DNA of 19,447 nucleotides from CAYRIF01 sp964424205 (GTDB lineage: Bacteria; Bacteroidota; Bacteroidia; Cytophagales; Cyclobacteriaceae): contig CAYRIF010000032.1 in the NCBI GenBank assembly GCA_964424205.1, positions 1-19,447 on the forward strand, given 5' to 3'. The first letter of the stretch is position 1; each line of letters begins with the position of its first letter. Position numbers and translations under genes: made by a program. Under the pieces are notes generated by a model. The model ran no database searches. It was given only the letters and a program-made list of their open reading frames with translations, and was not told where the DNA came from. Positions 13,895-19,447 of the stretch are shown here, piece after piece.

Positions 13895-15124
13895 ATGATG
13901 AGCGAACAAAAAATAACCATATCTAATGGGAAATTAAGTGTACCGGATAATCCTACTCTTCCTTTTATTGAAGGTGATGGGACGGGTGTTGATATATGGC
14001 CTGCAACCCGAAAAGTATTGGATGCTGCGGTTGAAAAGGCGTATAAAGGCAAAAGAAAAATTAATTGGAAAGAAGTTTACGCTGGTGAAAAAGCTTTCAA
14101 TTTGAAAAATGATTGGTTGCCAGAAGAGACACTTGATGCATTTAGGGAATACCTAGTGGGTATAAAGGGACCATTGACTACCCCCATAGGTGGAGGAATT
14201 CGTTCGCTTAATGTGGCACTGAGGCAGAAGCTGGACTTGTATGCTTGTGTACGCCCAGTAAGGTGGTTCACAGGAACGCCCTCACCTGTGAAAGACCCAA
14301 GTACCACAGATATGATTATATACCGTGAAAATACAGAAGATATTTATGCTGGTATAGAGTTTGAAGAAGGAACAGCCGATGGCAAAAAATTTGGGGAGTT
14401 GCTAGCGGATAATTTTCCCGATAGATTTGAAAAAGTACGCTTTCCAAAAACTACTGGATATGGCATAAAACCAGTTTCAAAGGATGGAACAGAACGCTTG
14501 GTACGAGCGGCGATTGAGTATGCCATTGCTCAGAAAAAACCTTCGGTTACTTTGGTACATAAGGGAAATATTATGAAGTTTACTGAAGGAGCATTTATGG
14601 AGTGGGGATATGCGCTGGTCAAAAACGAATTTGGTGCTAAAGATTATCAAGGAGGTCCATGGCAAGTGATAGAAAAAGACGGGCATCAAATTATAATCAA
14701 AGATGTGATTGCTGATGCCTTCTTGCAACAAATTTTATTGCGACCTGCTGAGTATTCGGTGATTGCTACTTTAAACCTCAACGGTGATTATGTATCTGAT
14801 GCATTGGCTGCAATAGTAGGCGGAATTGGCATCGCACCCGGGGCCAACATTAATTATGTAACAGGCACCGCTATATTTGAGGCAACGCATGGTACTGCCC
14901 CTAAATATGCAGGACTGGACAAGGTAAATCCGGGCTCATTGATACTGTCGGGGAGCATGATGTTTGATTATATGGGGTGGCATGAGGCAAAAGAATTAAT
15001 TTTCAAAGGACTGGAAGCTGCTATTTCAAGCAAAAGAGTTACGTATGACTTCGAGCGATTAATGGATGGGGCAACGCTTTTGAAGTGTTCAGCGTTTGGT
15101 GATGAGATTATTAAGAATATGTAG
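13895..15124 (+). CDS. icd: NADP-dependent isocitrate dehydrogenase
   Basis: A cytoplasmic TCA-cycle enzyme that oxidises isocitrate to 2-oxoglutarate and CO2 with NADP+. The sequence follows E. coli Icd almost end to end, including GPLTTPIGGGIRSLNVALRQ. That segment holds the substrate-binding serine that AceK phosphorylates in E. coli. It also has YRENTEDIYAG, VTLVHKGNIMKFTEGAF, KDVIADAFLQQ, FEATHGTAPKYAG and VTYDFERLMDGA. The Lys-Tyr of APKYAG and the Tyr/Arg of TYDFER are the residues that select NADP over NAD. I start at the ATG at 13895 (409 residues; ATG 13898 is an alternative), because the longer reading begins with GTG at 13868 and adds residues absent from the family. It has its own strong terminator. 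Confidence 0.96.
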   Translation: MMSEQKITISNGKLSVPDNPTLPFIEGDGTGVDIWPATRKVLDAAVEKAYKGKRKINWKEVYAGEKAFNLKNDWLPEETLDAFREYLVGIKGPLTTPIGGGIRSLNVALRQKLDLYACVRPVRWFTGTPSPVKDPSTTDMIIYRENTEDIYAGIEFEEGTADGKKFGELLADNFPDRFEKVRFPKTTGYGIKPVSKDGTERLVRAAIEYAIAQKKPSVTLVHKGNIMKFTEGAFMEWGYALVKNEFGAKDYQGGPWQVIEKDGHQIIIKDVIADAFLQQILLRPAEYSVIATLNLNGDYVSDALAAIVGGIGIAPGANINYVTGTAIFEATHGTAPKYAGLDKVNPGSLILSGSMMFDYMGWHEAKELIFKGLEAAISSKRVTYDFERLMDGATLLKCSAFGDEIIKNM

Positions 15125-15189
15125 GACTTGCTAAACTTAACAGGTTTTTCTTTGTGTACCGAAGCATTCGCGTAGGTGTACCTGTTCGG

Positions 15190-15225
15190 AGAGCAATCTA
15201 CCTTTTGTAGATTGCTCTTTTTTTT
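15190..15225 (+). terminator. Rho-independent terminator of icd
   Basis: A perfect 12-bp stem (AGAGCAATCTAC paired with GTAGATTGCTCT) closes a 5-base CTTTT loop and is followed by eight Ts. It lies 65 bases after the icd stop. On the minus strand no T-run follows, so it probably does not end the convergent pgk transcript efficiently. Confidence 0.93.
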
Positions 15226-15250
15226 ATGATTGCTTACGAATAAATGGTTA

Positions 15251-16438
15251 TTAGTCTTCTAAAGCCTTGACACCTGGAAGCACCTTGCCTTCCATATATT
15301 CAAGTAAAGCACCACCACCTGTAGAGACGTATGATACTTTGTCCCCGAATCCTAATGAATTAATGGCGGCTGCGGAATCTCCACCACCAATCAGTGAAAA
15401 AGCACCATTTTCTGTTGCTTCGACTACTGCTTCGGCAATTCTAATTGTTCCTTTTGCAAAGCTTGGCATTTCAAAAACACCCATGGGACCATTCCATAAA
15501 ACAGTTTTGGAGGATACTATAATATTACTAAAAACTTCACTTGCCTGAGGTCCGATATCAAGTCCCATCCAGCCCTCTTTTATATTATGATTGGTAGCAA
15601 TTGCTGTATTGGCATCATTATCGAAAGCGTCAGCAATGATGGAATCGATTGGCAGTTGTAGGTTGACACCTTTTTCTTTTGCTTTGGAAATAAGTTTTTT
15701 TGCTAAATCTAGTTTGTCATCTTCCACTAGTGAGTTGCCAATATTACCGCCCATCGCTTTGAAAAACGTGTAGGACATACCACCTCCAATAATTAAATTG
15801 TCCACCCGGTCAAGCAGCTGTTCCACAATCATTATTTTATCAGATATTTTTGCACCACCCATGATAGCGGTAAATGGTTTCTCAGAATTCTCCAATATTT
15901 TTTTCGCATTGTCCAGTTCAGATTGCATCACATAGCCACAGACCTTGTCTTTAAAAAACTGAGCGATAATTGACGTGGATGCATGGGCACGGTGAGCTGT
16001 GCCAAAAGCATCATTGACATAGATGTCTCCAAGTTTTGATAATTTTTCAGCAAAGTTGATGTCTCCTGCAGTTTCTTCTTTGTAAAATCTCAAATTTTCT
16101 AATAGTAAAATTTCTCCTGCGCCAAGTGTTGATGCTTTTTGAACAGCTTCATCGCCAATACAATCGTTGGCAAATTTTACGGTTGTGTTAAAAGCTGCTG
16201 ATAGATAATTTACAAGGTGTTTTAAAGAGTATTTGTTTTCTGGACCATTTTTAGGTCTTCCAAGATGTGACATCAAAATAACGGCGCCACCATCTGTCAA
16301 TATTTTTTTGATCGTAGGTATTGCAGCCTTAATCCGAGTGTCATCGGTAATTTCAAAATCATTATTAAGAGGAACATTAAAATCTACTCTGATTAATGCT
16401 TTTTTACCAGAGAAATTGATATTATTGATACTTTTCAT
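15251..16438 (-). CDS. pgk: Phosphoglycerate kinase
   Basis: A 395-residue cytoplasmic glycolytic enzyme that transfers phosphate between 1,3-bisphosphoglycerate and ADP. Length and motifs are fully typical: RVDFNVPL at 17-24, the substrate-binding SHLGRP at 57-62, LLENLRFYKEE, VNDAFGTAHRAHAS, a kinase hinge and nucleotide part with GGAKISDKI, and the C-terminal GGGDSAAA loop. The ATG at 16438 gives MKSINNINFSGKKALIRVDF, the normal beginning of the family. It lies 154 bases after the threonylcarbamoyl-AMP synthase gene on the same strand and may have its own promoter near 16496. It converges with icd. Confidence 0.97.
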   Translation of the reverse strand: MKSINNINFSGKKALIRVDFNVPLNNDFEITDDTRIKAAIPTIKKILTDGGAVILMSHLGRPKNGPENKYSLKHLVNYLSAAFNTTVKFANDCIGDEAVQKASTLGAGEILLLENLRFYKEETAGDINFAEKLSKLGDIYVNDAFGTAHRAHASTSIIAQFFKDKVCGYVMQSELDNAKKILENSEKPFTAIMGGAKISDKIMIVEQLLDRVDNLIIGGGMSYTFFKAMGGNIGNSLVEDDKLDLAKKLISKAKEKGVNLQLPIDSIIADAFDNDANTAIATNHNIKEGWMGLDIGPQASEVFSNIIVSSKTVLWNGPMGVFEMPSFAKGTIRIAEAVVEATENGAFSLIGGGDSAAAINSLGFGDKVSYVSTGGGALLEYMEGKVLPGVKALED

Positions 16439-16495
16439 GTGTTTGTTTTAAGTACTATTGTATTTATCTAACTACTAGCTGCTTTTCTTGAATGG

Positions 16496-16503
16496 CAAAA
16501 ATA
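16496..16503 (-). promoter_or_regulatory. Putative -7 element of pgk
   Basis: On the minus strand this reads TATTTTTG, an exact TAnnTTTG match 57 bases before the pgk start. A matching TTG at the usual distance was not found. The surrounding DNA is very AT-rich, so chance matches are likely. Confidence 0.3.
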
Positions 16504-16592
16504 GAAATAAAAAGTATATATAAATGCTAACGAATACAAAAATTAGCTTGAACTAAAACTGAAGACAACGTCTGCCAACCGAAGACTGAATA

Positions 16593-17549
16593 CTACTTAC
16601 TACTGGCACGCTTCAATCTATCATTAATGGCCAACCCAAGCCCTATATTTGGGACGAACTCGGCTAGAATTATGGTGACAGATAATGCGTCTAGTTTCCG
16701 TAATGCAGTAAACAGATTTTTTGCTGCCTCATTAATATCCCCTAGGCTTGAAAGCTGTATTTGATTAGCTTGTGCTATTTTAGGGTATTGCTTTTGAAAT
16801 GAGAGAATGCCGATTTCCTCATTTTTGTATTGGGTAATCATGTCTGCAATATTTCCAATCACTATTTTCTTCTTCGGGGCATAGTGACTTTTTAATTGAC
16901 CAGGAGACTGAGGCTGAGACGTAGAGTGTGGCACGACCTGTACTGTGCCAATTAATTCTTCAATGGCATTGATACTTAATCCACCAAGGCGATAAACAAT
17001 GGCATCTTCTCCTTCAAACCCTATAATAGTAGATTCAATACCAATAGCACAGTCTCCACCATCTAAAATATAGCTGATTTTATTACCCAATTGGTCATTT
17101 ACATGTTTTGCCGTTGTAGGACTAATATATCCAAAAGGATTGGCACTCGGTGCTGCTAACGGAAAATCTAATTGGCTGAGCAAATTTAAAGTGAGCGGGT
17201 GCTTGGGAATTCTTACTGCTACTTTGGGCAAACCTGAAGTCACCATATCGGGAATTAGCGATCTCCTTTCCAGTAGGAGTGTAAGCGGACCAGGCCAAAA
17301 ATTTTCTGCTAACGCAAATGCCTTGTTAGGGATGTTTTTCGTAAAGGATTCTATTTTATCCAAACTGGCTGCATGGACGATGAGTGGATCAAAGGTAGGT
17401 CTGTTTTTAGTAGCAAAAATTTTGAGGACAGCTGCCATATCAAAAGCATTAGCAGCCAACCCATATACTGTTTCGGTAGGAATACTTACTAATCCTGAAG
17501 CAGTTAGTATTTCTGTTGCTTTTTGTATGTCACTTCCTATTCCTGCCAT
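16593..17549 (-). CDS. Threonylcarbamoyl-AMP synthase, Sua5 type
   Basis: This enzyme makes threonylcarbamoyl-AMP from threonine, bicarbonate and ATP, the first step of the t6A37 tRNA modification, in the cytoplasm. The YrdC-like domain spans about 8-200, with IPTETVYGLAANA, KNRPTFDPLIVH, NFWPGPLTLLL, AVRIPKHP and APSANPFGYISPT. The linker SPGQLKSHYAPK at 215-226 and a roughly 90-residue C-terminal domain mark the long Sua5 form rather than short TsaC. I start at the ATG at 17549 (318 residues, MAGIGSD). The 48 further in-frame upstream codons run into the divergent TetR promoter and look nothing like the family. A candidate promoter lies at 17569. Confidence 0.93.
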   Translation of the reverse strand: MAGIGSDIQKATEILTASGLVSIPTETVYGLAANAFDMAAVLKIFATKNRPTFDPLIVHAASLDKIESFTKNIPNKAFALAENFWPGPLTLLLERRSLIPDMVTSGLPKVAVRIPKHPLTLNLLSQLDFPLAAPSANPFGYISPTTAKHVNDQLGNKISYILDGGDCAIGIESTIIGFEGEDAIVYRLGGLSINAIEELIGTVQVVPHSTSQPQSPGQLKSHYAPKKKIVIGNIADMITQYKNEEIGILSFQKQYPKIAQANQIQLSSLGDINEAAKNLFTALRKLDALSVTIILAEFVPNIGLGLAINDRLKRASSK

Positions 17550-17568
17550 GGTTATTTTGAAATAGATA

Positions 17569-17576
17569 CAAACATA
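17569..17576 (-). promoter_or_regulatory. Putative -7 element of the Sua5 gene
   Basis: On the minus strand this reads TATGTTTG, an exact TAnnTTTG match 19 bases before the ATG at 17549. The -33 TTG is not clear. Its position supports the shorter start of the gene. Confidence 0.35.
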
Positions 17577-17613
17577 AACAACCTTTTTATTTGCACTACG
17601 TTCTTTTAGGAAA

Positions 17614-17639
17614 AAACTTTGGAAATGTTTAAAGTTTCC
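17614..17639. promoter_or_regulatory. Overlapping dyads, candidate TetR operator
   Basis: AAACTTT at 17614-17620 is the exact reverse complement of AAAGTTT at 17631-17637. A second dyad, GGAAATGTTTAAAGTTTCC at 17621-17639, is symmetric at 7 of 9 pairs. Both fall on the -33 element and spacer of the tetR promoter, where a repressor would block RNA polymerase. Autoregulation by the adjacent TetR protein is inferred. Confidence 0.5.
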
Positions 17640-17648
17640 GTAGTTTTG
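17618..17648 (+). promoter_or_regulatory. Consensus Bacteroidota promoter of the tetR-tolC operon
   Basis: TTTG at 17618-17621, exactly 19 bases, then TAGTTTTG at 17641-17648. This is a full match to TTTG-N19-TAnnTTTG. Transcription should start near 17653-17655, only a few bases before the ATG at 17658, so the mRNA would be nearly leaderless. It also rules out the upstream ATG at 17625, which lies inside the promoter. Confidence 0.7.
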
Positions 17649-17657
17649 CCGAAATTT

Positions 17658-18269
17658 ATGGAGGTAAAAAATAGAATTATTACAGAGGCGCATGGACTAT
17701 TTCATAGAAATGGGTATAGAAGTACTTCTATGGATGATTTAGCCAGGCATCTTGCGATTTCTAAAAAAACAATTTACCAATATTTTAAAGATAAAGATGA
17801 GTTGGTTTTGGAGGTGAGTAAGCTTCATATTTCAATTGAAAAAGAAGAATTTAAAGGAATCACGCGCGATTCTCAAAACGCAATAGATGAATTGTTCAGG
17901 GTAGGGCAGTGGCTCAAAGATAGTTTCAGAGATATGAATCCTGCGGTGCTATATGATTTGCAAAAGTACCATCAGGAAGCCTGGAAAATATGGCTGAAGT
18001 ATAAAAATGAAACGATTAAAAATTTTGTAACAGACAATCTGAAAAGGGGAATTGAAGATGGTAGTTTTAGGGAAGATATTATACCTGAAATTTTGGCAAT
18101 CGTGCGGGTAGAAGTAATTCAAATGGTATATGACAATGGTGTTTTTGCACATGATAAATTTGACAAGGAAGTATTAAGAAAACAATTATTTGAACATTTT
18201 ATTTATGGTATATTGTCAGAAAAGGGAAGGATGTTATTTGAAACGTATAATTGTTGTGAATCATCATAG
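17658..18269 (+). CDS. TetR family transcriptional regulator
   Basis: A 203-residue repressor-like protein. The N-terminal TetR helix-turn-helix lies at about 5-50: ITEAHGLFHRNGYRSTSMDD, then LARHLAISKKTIYQYFKDKDEL, where KKTIYQYF is the recognition helix. The rest is an all-helical ligand-binding and dimerisation domain without a specific signature. The start at 17658 was chosen because a consensus promoter ends at 17648. The TolC-like gene begins 2-23 bases after its stop, so the two form one operon. TetR regulators in this arrangement usually control efflux pumps in Bacteroidota. The inducer is unknown. The C-terminus ends with two adjacent Cys (NCCESS). Confidence 0.92.
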   Translation: MEVKNRIITEAHGLFHRNGYRSTSMDDLARHLAISKKTIYQYFKDKDELVLEVSKLHISIEKEEFKGITRDSQNAIDELFRVGQWLKDSFRDMNPAVLYDLQKYHQEAWKIWLKYKNETIKNFVTDNLKRGIEDGSFREDIIPEILAIVRVEVIQMVYDNGVFAHDKFDKEVLRKQLFEHFIYGILSEKGRMLFETYNCCESS

Positions 18270-18292
18270 GTATGATGAAAACTAATTTAAAT

Positions 18293-19447
18293 ATGAATTT
18301 TAAAAAATACTTCATAGTATTGATAGGTGTGTTTTTGTCGATGACAGGAATAGGACAGTTGGCAGCGCAGGAAAATCAATCATATACATTAGACGAAGCA
18401 ATTTCATATGGGCTAAAAAATAGTTATGCCATAAGAAATGCCGAAAATGATATTTTGTTAGCCCTTAAGAAAAAGTGGGAGACCACAACGATGGGGTTGC
18501 CGCAAATTGATGCCACTGCTAATTATAATAACTTTTTAAAGCAGCCGGTTTCTTTAATTCCTGCCGAGTTTTTCGGAGGGGTAGCTGGAGAGTTTGCAGA
18601 GGTTTCTTTTGGAACAAAACAAACCATGAATGCGGGTATCACGCTGAGACAATTTATTTTCGACGCTTCATACATCGTGGCACTGCAATCTGCGAAGACA
18701 TTCATGAAAATATCGCAAAGTGCCAAGGAAAAGACCGAATGGTCAATTAAAGAGGCAATTGTAAATGCATATGGTAATGTCTTGCTGACACAGGAAAATA
18801 TTACAATTCTCGAAAATAATAAGAGAATTTTAGAGAAAAATTTAGGGCAGACTAAAGAAATTGTGAAAAATGGATTGGCAGAAGAACAGGATATAGAACA
18901 ATTGGAAATTACGTTGGCAACCATCAATAATCAACTGAATAGGGCAAAAAGATCAGCAGCAATAGTTTCAAAAATGCTAAATTTGGCAATGGGCATTGAG
19001 GTTGACCAGAAAGTGACTTTGATAGATGATTTAAAATCGCTAGGAGAAAAAAGCAACCAACTCGAACTCTTATCTACCCCATTTAATATCTATAATCATA
19101 TTGATTATAGAATTGCATTAAATGGAATAGAATCGAACAGAAAATTGATGAAATTAGAGCAGAGTAAGTATTACCCATCACTGTTTGCAACTCTGAATTA
19201 TAGGCAAAGTGCCAATAATGACCAGTTCAGGTTTTTTGAGAGTAGTCAGAAGTGGTTTGAATCTTCCGTATTGGGAATCACTTTGAATGTGCCCATTTTT
19301 AGTAGTTTCAATCGTAAATCAAAAGTGCAGCAAGCAAAAATCAACATCGAAAAAGCCGAAATTCAACTCACAGAAACATCGCAAAGACTAAAACTAAATT
19401 TGGAAACTGCCCGTAGCGACTATCAGTTTTCCATAGAGCAGTATGCT
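18293..19447 (+). CDS. TolC family outer membrane efflux protein (partial, 3' end missing)
   Basis: An open frame of 385 codons that reaches the window end without a stop. In-frame ATGs at 18272 and 18275 are alternatives. 18293 is chosen because MNFKKYFIVLIGVFLSMTG begins a clean signal peptide ending QLAAQ (about residue 26) after an A-rich upstream stretch. The mature part starts with YTLDEAISYGLKNSYAIRNAEND, the usual beginning of an OEP/TolC repeat. It continues with long amphipathic helices (about 55-70, 120-230) and beta segments such as SVLGITLNVPIF. TolC family proteins are about 430-500 residues, so some 50-100 residues are missing. It would form the outer-membrane channel of a tripartite pump, with the adaptor and RND or ABC transporter genes expected downstream. 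Confidence 0.92.
   Translation, partial: MNFKKYFIVLIGVFLSMTGIGQLAAQENQSYTLDEAISYGLKNSYAIRNAENDILLALKKKWETTTMGLPQIDATANYNNFLKQPVSLIPAEFFGGVAGEFAEVSFGTKQTMNAGITLRQFIFDASYIVALQSAKTFMKISQSAKEKTEWSIKEAIVNAYGNVLLTQENITILENNKRILEKNLGQTKEIVKNGLAEEQDIEQLEITLATINNQLNRAKRSAAIVSKMLNLAMGIEVDQKVTLIDDLKSLGEKSNQLELLSTPFNIYNHIDYRIALNGIESNRKLMKLEQSKYYPSLFATLNYRQSANNDQFRFFESSQKWFESSVLGITLNVPIFSSFNRKSKVQQAKINIEKAEIQLTETSQRLKLNLETARSDYQFSIEQYA

Noticed and set aside
16558..16592. AGAC-AAC-GTCT hairpin after the Sua5 gene as terminator
   Set aside because: The stem is only 4 bp and no proper T-run follows on the minus strand.
17140..17565. 141-codon plus-strand open frame opposite the Sua5 gene
   Set aside because: It is fully antisense to a clear, conserved enzyme domain and has no recognisable protein features or promoter.
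17619..17657. Upstream starts (TTG 17619, ATG 17625) for the TetR gene
   Set aside because: Both lie inside the consensus promoter, so they would precede the start of transcription.
17550..17693. 48-codon N-terminal extension of the Sua5 protein
   Set aside because: It lies upstream of the candidate promoter and overlaps the divergent TetR promoter, and the residues do not resemble the family.
18523..18927. 134-codon minus-strand open frame
   Set aside because: It is antisense to the TolC-family gene, which has a continuous typical reading frame. The composition is that of a shadow frame.

Overview
The window looks like chromosomal DNA of a free-living, probably aquatic, member of the Bacteroidota (Cytophagia/Flavobacteriia grade). 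The reasons are: AT-rich DNA, almost no Shine-Dalgarno sequences, promoters of the Bacteroidota type (TTTG, about 19-21 bases, TAnnTTTG), a glycanase with a type IX secretion C-terminal sorting domain, a propeller/Y_Y_Y/LuxR membrane regulator, and many lipoproteins. No mobile element, CRISPR array, rRNA or tRNA was seen.

Positions 1-9044 hold a small polysaccharide-utilisation locus, most likely for laminarin or another beta-1,3-glucan. A membrane-anchored LuxR-type regulator (130-3066, minus) is divergent from an operon of a PKD-domain surface lipoprotein (3247-4854), a secreted multidomain GH16 endo-glucanase (4937-6724) and a GH3 beta-glucosidase lipoprotein (6741-9044). Inferred working model: GH16 cuts the polymer outside the cell, the lipoprotein holds glucan at the surface, GH3 finishes oligosaccharides in the periplasm, and the regulator senses sugar in the periplasm and activates the operon. 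A tandem 9-bp repeat sits just upstream of the operon promoter and is the best operator candidate. No SusC/SusD pair is visible. An internal hairpin with a T-run lies between the lipoprotein and GH16 genes.

Positions 9045-13831 hold unrelated single genes: a NeuD/PglD-like hexapeptide acyltransferase whose expected catalytic histidine is not seen, a nucleoside phosphorylase, a small lipoprotein convergent with it (stop codons overlap), an exported SGNH-hydrolase-like protein that seems to have lost its catalytic residues, and a CPBP intramembrane protease. The spacer 11162-11458 holds two long inverted repeats.

Positions 13895-17549 hold housekeeping genes: NADP-isocitrate dehydrogenase (icd) with a textbook terminator, then phosphoglycerate kinase (pgk) and threonylcarbamoyl-AMP synthase (Sua5 type) on the minus strand.

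Positions 17614-19447 start an efflux-type operon: a TetR regulator with a consensus promoter and overlapping dyad operators, followed within about 25 bases by a TolC-family outer-membrane protein that runs off the window end. Later genes (membrane fusion protein, transporter) are expected outside the window.
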